Source: Luteibacter sp. Sphag1AF
GTDB taxonomy: Bacteria > Pseudomonadota > Gammaproteobacteria > Xanthomonadales > Rhodanobacteraceae
Assembly: GCF_014192715.1 (NCBI RefSeq)
Contig: NZ_JACHYH010000002.1
Span: 186,001-250,000 of the forward strand
Direction: 5' to 3'
DNA: 64,000 bases
Shown: one piece after another, positions 49,836 through 57,998 of the stretch
Numbering within the stretch: position 1 is the first letter of the stretch
How the letters are laid out: every line of letters starts with the position of its first letter
Notes under the pieces: model-generated
The model's input: the letters and a program-made list of their open reading frames with translations, nothing else
Told to the model about the DNA's origin: nothing
Databases searched by the model: none
Program-made: the position numbers and the translations under genes

Positions 49836-52078
49836 CAAATGGGCTCCTGTGATTCTTGGTAGGCCGCATCCTCGCTGGCGGTACTGGCATCCTTTGCGCC
49901 CATGGCCTTAGCGGCCAGGATCTTCGCCTCCGCGTTAATTCTGGCTACCTCAATGGCCGTCTACTGCGCCATCTGAGCCTTTGCCATGGCGAGCTGGTAT
50001 TCAAGGTTGGCCTTCTCTCGCGCAAGAGCCAGATCGTTCTGCGCCTGCATGCGATTGCGCTCAGCTTCAAGCTGGGTCCGCGCCTGTGTCTCCTGCGCCT
50101 GATATTCCTGGCGCATCCTCTCTACCTCTACATCACCCTGCTGCTTCTGAGCCTGTAGCTGTCCCTTCTGCTGAAGCTCGGCCATCTTCGCCTGCGATTC
50201 GGCCTGCACCTTGGCCATTCCCGGATCAGGTTGCTGAGGCGGCGGCGGGGCGTTCTGCGGGTTCGTGATGTATTGATCGGGATTGTGCTCGCCAGACGCT
50301 TTAATGAGTTTGGAGAGTAGGTTGTAAACATTCTCAGGTGCGACCAGACCGGGGATTGCTCCGCCTGCCTGCTGCACCGCATTCCCGATCAGCATCAGGT
50401 TCTGTACCTGCTCTTTCTTGCTCGCCGTGCCGATGCCCACAGATACGGTCATGTCGTACTTCGTGGCCCACGCACGAGGGTTGATGGCAAGCCACTCACC
50501 GTCAACCATGATCTGGTCGTGTCGATTCATGTGCTGGGTGATGCACTTCAGCATGAGCGACCACACACGCTTAAGACCACCCTCAGCAAGGTTGCGCGCG
50601 ATCAGCTCAATGCGCTGCTGGCCCTGATTGAGAAGCGACTCCACTCCTTCTGAGCCAAGGGCCGATTTCGACAGCTCGCCACCAGTAAGCCCCTGGTTGA
50701 AGCTAGACACGCCGCTACGGCCATCGCGCACCGTCGAGTAGTAGTCAAGCATGGACAGGCCAGCCTGCCCCACAAACGGCGTCACAAGCTCGCTTACGCT
50801 GCCCTGCACGTCATCCGTCAGGACAATCCCGTTTGGCTGCGCATGGATCAGGGCGTCAAGATCAGTATTGCTGTTGGCGTTCACCAGCTTTCGCGGGTTG
50901 TTCGCCATGTACAGGTTATCGAGAACCTGGCGCGTCACTGCCGTTTTGATGCGCTGGAGATCTTCCAGAAGGTCGTAGATGCCTATGCCCACCAGCTTGT
51001 ACGGCATGAGCAGACAGTCGAACATGGCAAACGGATGGCCGTCGCACACCTCGTTCTCGAAGATGTATGAGCCCGACTTTACGATATGACGGTACTCGGC
51101 AACCCCATCGCCATCGAAGTCAACGCGCATGTAGACATCTTGCAGGTCAACGACGCGCTGACTCTTCTCGGGTGCCGGAATCGTGTCCCAACTGTCGTCG
51201 TAATCGCCTCGCTCTATGGGCTCTTCGGTGATGTTGTTCAGATCATCGGAAAGCTGCTCAACTTTTTTCCGGTCATATCCCAAGCTAATCAGGTCGGAAA
51301 TGGTCTTCTCTTCCCGATGCTCGATATAACGGAGATCCTCGATCAGTCGAGATTCCTTGCTAGTACGCATGCGCTCAGGCGGGACGCCCTCGATAACAAC
51401 CTTGGACTAGTCCTTTACGCGCTTCGCCTTGATGTTGAAAACTCGCTCCTGCTGAGGCTGAAGCGGCATGGCCACTGGGTTGCCACCACCCAGAGCATCG
51501 GGCGGAAGCATCGGCTGGGGCGGCTGGTCGGATACATTCGGCATGCCGATTGCAGAAACCTCTTCTACCTCAACAATCTCTATCTCTGGGTCCTGACGAA
51601 GTGCCTCAAGGTCAACCTCAGAAAGACCCTCATAGGTTTCGTCTTCGTCAACGTGTGTCTCGTCCCAATAGACTTTAACGAACGCATGCCGAGATATCAG
51701 CGCGGACTTAATGGCATCGGAAAGCGTGTAGTAGCCAGGGTTTTTACGCCAAAAAAGGTAGGAGCAGTACTCGCTAGCGGCCTTAACCTGATCCTCATCG
51801 CCCTAACACGTCGGCTCAAACTTGATGACCGCATCAGATCCAGCAAACGTCCGCATCAGGGTTGGATGAATCCATTCCACGACCTCCTGCACATCCTTAG
51901 ACACGACGCGACTGCGTCCGTCCGTATCGGGAGGCGCAAGGTCACCCTTTGCCTCCCCCATATAGAACGACATGGCCACCGCTCGGTCGCGAGACAGACG
52001 GTCGTTAGCACCGATGCCGTTTGCACTCTCGGTCTCGATCAGAGCGCACAGCTCGGTATCGGTCATCTTCTTTTTCAT
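49835..52078 (-). CDS. Portal protein (P22-like), three in-frame TAG
   Basis: 747 codons with TAG at codons 92, 224 and 706 (51803, 51407, 49961). Restored length matches the large P22-type portals. The N-terminus is TELCALIETESANGIGANDR, the middle has YMRVDFDGDGVAEYRHIVKS and FDCLLMPYKLVGIGIYDLLE, and the C-terminal barrel is a long Gln/Ala helix. The portal is the dodecameric DNA entry ring. ATG overlaps the terminase TGA. True stop is TGA. Confidence 0.9.
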
Positions 52079-53370
52079 GCTATCCCGAGTCGTGGGTAAA
52101 TGAGTTTCTTCGTGCTGGTCGTTGAGTGCGATGTATGGTCAACCGCCATCAGGCCGAAAGCATCCGAGCCGTGGCTAGACCAGTCGTGGCAAGGACCGAG
52201 TCCGACACCGCGAATCTCGTCCTTCTTTTCGTGATACCAGCCAAGGGCATCACGACCGGCCTCCGTCGTTTCGGCATTGAACCAGCACTGGGGAAGAATG
52301 CGCCTGACCGTCTCAACGCGGGTATTGGCAGCACCTGCACCTATATTCGGCACTACCCTCACCTGAAATCCGGCCTGCCTAAGCGTGCTTTCGTAGCTGA
52401 CCCGATAAACCTTGTCGTGCGTCGCTCCGTCATGGGGAAGTACGCACAGTGCCTTGTCATATTTTTTTGACCTCAGCCAGTCGATGTGCGTTGCCAGCTC
52501 CTGGCCAACGGCCTCGTAGTAGTCGAGGACGCGAATCTCTTTGCCGACGAACTACACGATCCAGATAGCGCACGCATCAGCCTTTGCCCCAGTACCGCCG
52601 ATGTCCCAGTAAGCACGGAGCGTCATCAGTTGGTCGGCACTCAGCCTCCCTATGCGTCCGTCATCCTTGGCATCTGCAAGGCCCTTGGCGAAGTAAGCGC
52701 CCTCTACCGCCGTCTTGAATCCGCCCTCCCAAACATGATCGTAACTATCAGGACGCTCCGTCTTGTCCTTCTGCCTCAATCGCTCCAGGATCGCCGGGAA
52801 CCACGGGTTGTCACGCCAATTGCACTCCACGACCTTCACGCGCGGGTCTTTTGCCTCACGGAACCTAAGATGTGTCGCGCTGTTCTTGCGCTCGGGATTC
52901 CACGTCACCCATAGCTCGCTGTCTTCCTCGCGAAGCGTTGGCAGCAACTTGACCCACGCCGTCTCGGTGACGGGCTCAGCCTCATCTACCCATGCCAGCT
53001 TAATGCGTGCCTTCGACTTGATGCTGTCGATATTGCGATCAAGGCCGGTGAACTTGTAGGCAATGCGACCCGACTTCGTGCGCACATACTTTTCGCCGAT
53101 GTCGAAATGCGGCCTGAGCCACGCCTCTGACTCAATAGCCGCCTTGATTTCCTCAAGGGAGGAATCGTCCAGCGAGTTCATGAACTGACGGCCGCACAGA
53201 ATGATCCCCTCGTCACCGGCCTAATCCCACATGTAGGCTCGCACAGCCGTCATCTTCGCGAAGCTGCGCGTCTTGGCTGAACCTCGCCCACCGTAAGCCC
53301 CACGAACGTCTGCGTCGCCCGTAAACACGTCGATGAGTTTAGGCGGCAACTCAAGCTTTATCGTTGACAC
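52075..53370 (-). CDS. Terminase large subunit, two in-frame TAG
   Basis: 431 codons. GTG start overlaps the upstream gene. Walker A-like AYGGRGSAKT is near residue 35. TAG at codon 50 (53221) lies in AYMWD-TAG-AGDEGIILC, then GRQFMNSLDDSSLEE and KLAWVDEAEPV (Walker B/catalytic Glu). The nuclease part begins AYWDIGGTGAKADACAIWIV followed by TAG at codon 273 (52552) and FVGKEIRVLDYYEAVGQ. From family memory this position is commonly Gln. Ends TGA. It translocates DNA into the prohead. Confidence 0.92.
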
Positions 53371-53638
53371 CGGGAACCAGTTCAATTCTCAGGATGTGGG
53401 CCAACGGACTATCGCTATCGCCGGAAACCTCAACAGACTGACGGGGCTTGCCCCAACCTCGGTCAAGCAACGTCTCCGCCGCCTTCACACGCGCAGCTGG
53501 CGGCTTTCCGTCGTCCATGGCAATTCCGATAAGCACGCCCAATGCAGCGAGCGTGTGCTCGCGGGCAGCGTCCTACACCTCAGCAAGAAGCTTAGGTCTG
53601 CCACCTGGGTTGCCCGATTGTCCTTTCTCGAAAGCCAT
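53351..53638 (-). CDS. DUF5681-type protein, probable terminase small subunit, one TAG
   Basis: 95 codons. The N-terminus FEKGQSGNPGGRPKLLAEV is the DUF5681 signature. TAG follows directly (codon 22, 53573) and then DAAREHTLAALGVL continues the same domain. The rest (RVKAAETLLDRGWGKP) is typical of this family upstream of large terminases. Ends TGA overlapping the terminase GTG. Start ATG at 53638 follows a GAGAACA stretch. Confidence 0.82.
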
Positions 53639-53675
53639 TGTTCTCTGTTGTTCTCAGTTCAGGTAAGTGCGCCGT

Positions 53676-53813
53676 TCAGGATCTAGCCGTGTTCATGAAA
53701 CATGAACTGAGCCGATTGGATCGGAGATTCGGCTCAACCTCGGGCCACCAGTCTTCCGTAACCTCTTCGCCGGTATCAGCGTTGATGTAGATAGGGCCCA
53801 GCGCTGTACCCAA
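53676..53813 (-). CDS. Possible small protein between suppressor tRNA and terminase
   Basis: 45 codons from a TTG. The reading frame (GPIYINADTGEEVTEDWWPE) looks protein-like, but the start is uncertain and the frame also stays open through the tRNA gene, so the true start cannot be fixed. Ends TGA. Low confidence. Confidence 0.3.
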   Translation of the reverse strand: MGTALGPIYINADTGEEVTEDWWPEVEPNLRSNRLSSCFMNTARS

Positions 53814-53815
53814 AG

Positions 53816-53886
53816 TGGCGGGGGTGGACAGAATCGAACTGTCATTAACGGGTTTAGAATCCGTGTCAGCGCCCAAGCGCACCCCA
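53816..53886 (-). tRNA. Amber-suppressor tRNA (anticodon CUA), probably charged with Gln
   Basis: 71 nt including encoded CCA. Acceptor TGGGGTG opposite CACCCCC (T1-C72 unpaired), discriminator G73. Anticodon arm ACGGA-TTCTAAA-CCCGT with anticodon CTA, T-arm GACAG-TTCGATT-CTGTC, variable loop TAAT. The first six bases, G73, the weak 1-72 pair and U35 match the identity set of bacterial tRNA-Gln. The D-arm is reduced (GCGC-TTGG-GCGC, overlapping the acceptor end). A31-C39 mismatch closes the anticodon stem. It lies inside the late operon, 6 bp after a small gene. Confidence 0.88.
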
Positions 53887-53892
53887 GCAATC

Positions 53893-54063
53893 TTAGTCAT
53901 CGGACGGCTCATCGAGCGTCCTAAGAGATTTCGCTTGCTCGGCGTATAGGGCCTGCAAGACCACACTCAGGCGCGTCACCTCAGCAAAGTCGCCTGCATT
54001 ATTGGCACTCACCAGCTGGGAATAGACTTCATCGTGGTTCATTCTCTCGGAGCCGCCACTCAT
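53893..54063 (-). CDS. Small phage protein before the suppressor tRNA
   Basis: 56 aa, helical and acidic (NHDEVYSQLVSANNAGDFAE, RTLDEPSDD). No TAG, stop TAA. ATG overlaps the tail-collar TGA (ATGA), supporting a real gene. It ends 6 bp before the suppressor tRNA, so tRNA and mRNA must be processed from one transcript. Unknown function. Confidence 0.65.
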   Translation of the reverse strand: MSGGSERMNHDEVYSQLVSANNAGDFAEVTRLSVVLQALYAEQAKSLRTLDEPSDD

Positions 54064-54572
54064 ACGACGACCCTGATAAGAAACTTCGTGACCTGCACAG
54101 GGTGGATGTTGTTGTGCGGCCCACTGGAACCTGCCGCCGCTGTAGAGGCTGTCGGCTGTGCGCTAACCCGATTGCTGCTGCCCAGGAGGTTCAAGGTGGC
54201 ATCTGTCGCGACAGTGGTTGCCGTGTAGCTGTGCGAGTGCGAGGGCATCTGCGCAACAGTAAGTGTGTGCGTTTCCGCCCCAAGCTTTGAGCCTGCTACT
54301 CGCGACGTTCCCGTGGTGCCGCCCTCGGCCGTCTAGCCTACGCCATCGCCCATAGGAGATCGCCCCCGGAAGTCGGGGAGGTTGAACGTACTACTGCCAT
54401 CGCCAGGGCCATAAGTCGTGCCGATGACGCCAAAGAGAGGGCCATACGCCACTCGATCCATAGCCGATCCATCGCACACGGCCCAGTCCGCAGGAATCTC
54501 TGTGCCCGCGTACATGATGACCATGCCCAGGAGAGATATCTGTGTGGTGCCCATCGGCTGTATCAGACTCAT
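54060..54572 (-). CDS. Phage tail-collar protein, one TAG
   Basis: 170 codons. The collar-domain pattern is clear: MYAGTEIPADWAVCDGSAMD and TTYGPGDGSSTFNLPDFRGR, then GDGVG-TAG-TAEGGTTGTS (TAG at 54333, codon 80), and after it HTLTVAQMPSHSHSY and GPHNNIHPVQVTKFLIRV. Both sides belong to the same domain, so the TAG must be read. Ends TGA. Confidence 0.9.
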
Positions 54573-54751
54573 TATGCGGTCGCGTTCGATGGAGCAAAGT
54601 TGGCGGCCAGGTAATAGGCCAGCGCATCCCAAGTCTCGAAGGAAACGGACTGCTGGGCTGGATCGGCAGGGCTCTATACGACAGCGAAGCCGTTGAACGT
54701 CTTGACGATAGTGATTGCGGTGCCGCTCAGAAACGTCGGGATGCCAGTCAT
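54572..54751 (-). CDS. Small phage protein, one TAG
   Basis: 59 codons. FLSGTAITIVKTFNGFAVV precedes TAG (54674, codon 26), followed by SPADPAQQSVSFETWDALAY. Ends TAA, overlapping the collar ATG by 1 bp, and starts overlapping the spanin stop. Unknown, probably a small tail or virion protein. Invisible under the standard code. Confidence 0.6.
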
Positions 54752-54999
54752 TTGATGCCTTTATGGTTTTGATTGGACCAACCGCAAATGTCCTTGCCAG
54801 TCAGGTCATGAGAAAGAATCTGCTTTGCTGTCCCATCCGTCAGCACGTCATCTTTGGACACATAGATGGGCCTTGCCCACTCGCACCCATCAGTCGCGTG
54901 ACCACTCGTCGCGCAGCTACTGAGCAGCGGAATTATCAGGAGCGGAAGCCACAGGCACAGTAGGCGCTACAGGAAGGTTGTTAACCTAATCATCCACAT
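54748..54999 (-). CDS. Outer-membrane spanin-like lipoprotein (Rz1-like), one TAG
   Basis: 83 codons. A hydrophobic signal follows TAG at codon 11 (54967) and ends in a lipobox (IIPLLSSC). The mature part ATDGCEWARPIYVSKDDVLT and KQILSHDLTGKDICGW resembles a widespread Rz1-like phage family. Its start lies inside the inner-membrane spanin gene in another frame, the classic nested Rz/Rz1 layout. The TAG precedes the signal core, so without suppression no lipoprotein is made. Ends TGA. Confidence 0.78.
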
Positions 55000-55150
55000 G
55001 TTGACGCTTACCCCGATGCTTGCTTGCGGCCTTTTCGGCCCTCTATTCCTGAGCCTGGCGCTCATCAGATGATGCCCTGTGATGGACCCACAAGAGGCTA
55101 GAAAGCCAGAGGGCCACCACTCCGACAACGCCGTAAAGCCAACGATTCAC
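54890..55150 (-). CDS. Inner-membrane spanin-like protein (Rz-like), three TAG
   Basis: 86 codons, GTG start overlapping the upstream stop. One N-terminal membrane helix (WLYGVVGVVALWLSSLLWV) is followed by a charged region (HHRASSDERQAQE). TAG at codons 36, 55 and 78 (55043, 54986, 54917) all lie after the membrane helix. Ends TGA. Overlap with the Rz1-like gene supports the spanin call. Without suppression a membrane stub lacking the periplasmic rod would form. Confidence 0.72.
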
Positions 55151-55314
55151 TTACCGTCCTCCGCATCGCAATCGCAAGGCCCCGGAATGTGTGCTGGAGA
55201 CCTACTGGTTGCGCAGTCACTACTGTGCGTTACCTTGCCGCTCTGCCGTATGTATTCGGCCGCTAAACACTCGTTAAGAAGTCCGGCTGCCATCGACGCC
55301 TGGTAGTTAGTCAT
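55147..55314 (-). CDS. Small Cys-containing phage protein in the lysis block
   Basis: 55 aa, no TAG, stop TGA overlapping the spanin GTG. Contains QASMAAGLLNECLAAEYIR and a Cys-rich end (GPCDCDAEDGK). Not recognised. Tight overlaps on both sides support it as coding. Confidence 0.55.
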   Translation of the reverse strand: MTNYQASMAAGLLNECLAAEYIRQSGKVTHSSDCATSRSPAHIPGPCDCDAEDGK

Positions 55315-55408
55315 CGCCGGGGCTCCCCATGACCATCATGACAACGACGATGCCAATCGCCCATGGCAGGACTTTAAGGAGAATGATGGCCATATCCGAC
55401 CTACTCAT
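55307..55408 (-). CDS. Very small membrane protein, holin-like
   Basis: 33 aa, a single membrane segment (AIILLKVLPWAIGIVVVMMV) and a short polar end. No TAG. ATG at 55408 overlaps the end of the protease gene. Its place among lysis genes suggests a second holin or antiholin, but length alone cannot prove it. Confidence 0.5.
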   Translation of the reverse strand: MSRSDMAIILLKVLPWAIGIVVVMMVMGSPGDD

Positions 55409-55994
55409 ACTCTTCAGCGGTGAAGACGATAGGCAGTGATCCCATCAATTTAAATTGGACGCCTTCGTACACCTTGCTAAGGCAGAAACTTGTCACACCT
55501 ACAATGTCACCCTAAGCGTCGAAGATCCCGGACCCAGAATCGCCAAAGAATCCGTTGACGTCATAGATAGTGACCAGCCTTCCATTGTCACTATCAAAAC
55601 CTGCAACGCGTCCCAGTCGGAACATATCGTTCAAAAAACCGGGGTTCCCCCATAGGAAGACCTCATCGCCCTGCTTCGGTGAGCTGCCGATATGCGACCA
55701 GTGGCTGAAGGTCGTCGTAACAACCAAGAGCGTGTGGTCGTTCCCGTCATCAACGCTTCGTACAACTTGGGCCGGTATGCCGTTAATCGTCAAACTGACA
55801 AGGCCGACGAAACAGTGGGTGGCGGACAAAATCACGTGTGGACCTACCGCCGTACCACTGCAAACGCCATCCCCATTCATCTCTAGCCGAAGGGTCGTCA
55901 TGTGGGATCGTGCGAACACATCGGAAGGAGGAGCATGCGCGCAGGCCCCCAGAGCAAGAGCAAGCATGAAAGCCAGGGCTGCGCAGATTTTCAT
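55374..55994 (-). CDS. Trypsin-like serine protease lipoprotein in the lysis block, two TAG
   Basis: 206 codons up to TAA. Signal peptide with lipobox (LALALGACAH). S1-type catalytic residues: His in LSATHCFVG, likely Asp in DDGNDHTLLV, Ser in GFFGDSGSGIF. TAG stands just after that (codon 161, 55512), followed by GDIVGVTSFCLSKVY, the usual strand after the active Ser. A second TAG (55401) precedes the TAA. The position between endolysin and spanins is unusual for a protease. It may attack envelope proteins during lysis or act as cargo. Confidence 0.72.
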
Positions 55995-56061
55995 ATTTCT
56001 TTCTCAGACCGACTGGCGGTCATAGTGATGGCCACCCAGGGCCGTTTTTTCCCTTTCGCGC

Positions 56062-56532
56062 TCAATCCTTCACGCACAAACGATATTCAGCGTTACGACG
56101 ATTGACGAGGCCCTGAATCTTGCGGCCCTTGGCGTACACCCAAAGAAGGATCGCCTGGCACGAGCCAGGGAGATCCCCCGCATTGGCCAACTTAGCTGCG
56201 GTGGAACGGCAGAAAGCCTACACACCGATATTGAAGGTCAGAGAAGTGAAAGCTGCCGCCTGGTTAACAGTCAGGGGCGCCCTGTTAACACATGAAGCTA
56301 CTCCAGAAGCGGCAATTGTGATGTCTCGCTTGAACCATGCGTCGCACTGATACTCGTCGTAATACTTGCCGAGGATGACCTCCGGCCCCGTGTGTCCAGT
56401 GCATGCCGTGGTAATCCCGACAACATCGGAATACGCCACATGACGCACACCCTCCCACGGCTTGATAAAGGCCATGGAAACGGCGACGACTGCGGCAAGT
56501 GACCCACCAATGATCTTAGGGTTTGGGCGCAT
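56062..56532 (-). CDS. Endolysin, GH24 lysozyme with signal anchor, one TAG
   Basis: 156 codons. An N-terminal uncleaved membrane anchor (IIGGSLAAVVAVSMAFI) is followed by the catalytic pattern WEGVRHVAYSDVVGITTACT with the Glu-Asp-Thr arrangement of phage lysozymes. TAG at codon 105 (56218) lies in LTFNIGV-TAG-AFCRSTAAKLA, a conserved family segment. Ends TGA with EYRLCVKD. It cleaves peptidoglycan after release from the membrane. Overlaps the holin stop. Confidence 0.9.
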
Positions 56533-56707
56533 GCGCGACTCGCCAGGCCTGATACCACTTGTAGATCTTCTCCGCGATCAGGAAGCACGTGTACATGCTC
56601 GCCACGACGTAGGAAAAAGTATCCCACTAGAAGCCCATCAAGGAAGTTCCTACGAACCCCACGATGGGAGTTGACTTGACCGCATCGGCGATGTGTTCAG
56701 CCTGCAT
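56516..56707 (-). CDS. Holin, one TAG
   Basis: 63 codons. First hydrophobic segment ST-PIVGFVGTSLMGF ends at TAG (codon 27, 56627), followed by WDTFSYVVASMYTCFLIAEK, a second membrane helix, and IYKWYQAWR. Two-helix pinholin/holin pattern next to the endolysin. Ends TAA. Without reading TAG only the first helix would form, so lysis depends on suppression. Confidence 0.8.
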
Positions 56708-56723
56708 ATGCGGCCTCGATTAG

Positions 56724-57158
56724 TTATAACGAAATGGTCCGGACGGGACCACCAGTGAATGGGTCGAGCTTGGCGGCAATGCGCACGGCATCGGCCGCTG
56801 ACTTGCCGGAGATCATGGCAGCCATGGCGAACTGCTGACCCGAACCTGCCGCAAACGTTCGCGAAACCTCATAGGGGATCATGCGGTCAGCCTCCAGGCA
56901 GAATACGCGCCTACGCCCGACGATGATGTACACGCCACCGTCGTCATCATCACTCGCGCAGAGTGGCGAAAAATCGCCTGACTCAACCTGAGCGAATGCC
57001 CTATCAAGCAAGTCCAATCGTCCGCACGCCCCGAACAGCGATCCAGCATGCGGGCCGATGGATACCTTTCTTATCTTGTTACTCGTACTGAACTTGAAGT
57101 TGCCCGTTACCTGCGAATCGGCTGCCAGAATCCCATCTTTAGTAGCAATGGTGGTCAA
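56724..57158 (-). CDS. HslV/proteasome-like Ntn-hydrolase
   Basis: 144 aa. The start TTIATKDGILAADSQVTG matches the proteasome-beta/HslV fold used by phage proteins, with Thr2 as the candidate nucleophile. It includes GPHAGSLFGACGRLDLLDRA. No in-frame TAG, stop TAA. It is the first gene upstream of the recoded block. Phage copies may process virion proteins, but the role is unknown. Confidence 0.72.
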   Translation of the reverse strand: MTTIATKDGILAADSQVTGNFKFSTSNKIRKVSIGPHAGSLFGACGRLDLLDRAFAQVESGDFSPLCASDDDDGGVYIIVGRRRVFCLEADRMIPYEVSRTFAAGSGQQFAMAAMISGKSAADAVRIAAKLDPFTGGPVRTISL

Positions 57159-57173
57159 CGAGGTGCCCTCATC

Positions 57174-57998
57174 TCACGCAACTCTGGCGAGAGAGAAGCG
57201 ACGCTCGGCGTTCTTGTATTTTCGCTTCAAGTAGGAGGCCAGTGAGCGACCCTCATACTTCCGGCACAGGTAATCGAGCGTCAGCGGCATTTCGCAGAAT
57301 GTCCCATCACGAACCTCGTTCAGCACGACAATCCCCCTCCAGTGCGAGTTAGCCATGCCCTTGTACGGCTCGTCATGCAGGTAGCAGCTACCGGCCACGA
57401 TGCCGTGCCGCATCTGCCCCGTGGCGTACTGCACTGACCCTTGGAGAAGTCCCTGCACATGACCCTGCACAAACGTTGTGCCAATTTTGGCAAGGCGATT
57501 GCTGATCGTTCCGCTGATCGGCTTGCCAGTATTGGGGTTGGCGAAGTAATGGGCGTAGGTCACGCCATCAATAACTCGTGCGCCCGGAGACCCGTGTACA
57601 TAGTCGATCACATCCCAGCCGAGCTTTCGATCTACGAACTGATGAAACCCTACGGCTCCGGCCCACTTGGGGCTGGACGAGATGGCACGCTCAAGTCGGT
57701 TCTCGTGATTTCCACGCAGAATTACCTTATACCCCTTCCAGCCGCCCATGGACTCGTGGAGACGAATCAGGGCCTCATTGCCCGCATCGAGATCATCCTG
57801 ATACCGCAAGCCCTCAAGGTCGATGGAGCCCGGCGAACTCCACGATGACAGGCTCTCGAAGTCCCAGTGGTCGCCCAAATGAATGACCACGTCAGGCTTG
57901 TAGTCCTGAATCGCACGGCCCACCCATTCGAGGTGGTCAGTCGGAGCGCCTGGCTTGACCTGGGTGTCAGGGACAATCAAATGGCGTCGAGGCTTCAT
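57174..57998 (-). CDS. Calcineurin-like metallophosphoesterase
   Basis: 274 aa. Metal-binding motifs are visible: VPDTQVKPG, VVIHLGDHWDFESL, ILRGNHENR and a later VQGHVQGLL. No TAG, stop TGA. It overlaps the next gene (DUF5664) by 1 bp at its start. Phage members may act on nucleotides or nucleic acid ends. Substrate unknown. Confidence 0.82.
   Translation of the reverse strand: MKPRRHLIVPDTQVKPGAPTDHLEWVGRAIQDYKPDVVIHLGDHWDFESLSSWSSPGSIDLEGLRYQDDLDAGNEALIRLHESMGGWKGYKVILRGNHENRLERAISSSPKWAGAVGFHQFVDRKLGWDVIDYVHGSPGARVIDGVTYAHYFANPNTGKPISGTISNRLAKIGTTFVQGHVQGLLQGSVQYATGQMRHGIVAGSCYLHDEPYKGMANSHWRGIVVLNEVRDGTFCEMPLTLDYLCRKYEGRSLASYLKRKYKNAERRFSLARVA

Noticed and set aside
53676-53966. Minus-strand frame that runs straight through the suppressor tRNA
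   Set aside because: The tRNA structure explains the middle part. Only the segment after the tRNA looks protein-like, and it is listed separately with low confidence.
37786-56707. Late phage region as a decaying prophage full of nonsense mutations
   Set aside because: Random decay would give TAA and TGA as well as TAG plus frameshifts. Only TAG is seen in frame, frames are intact, gene overlaps are preserved and a CUA tRNA is present.
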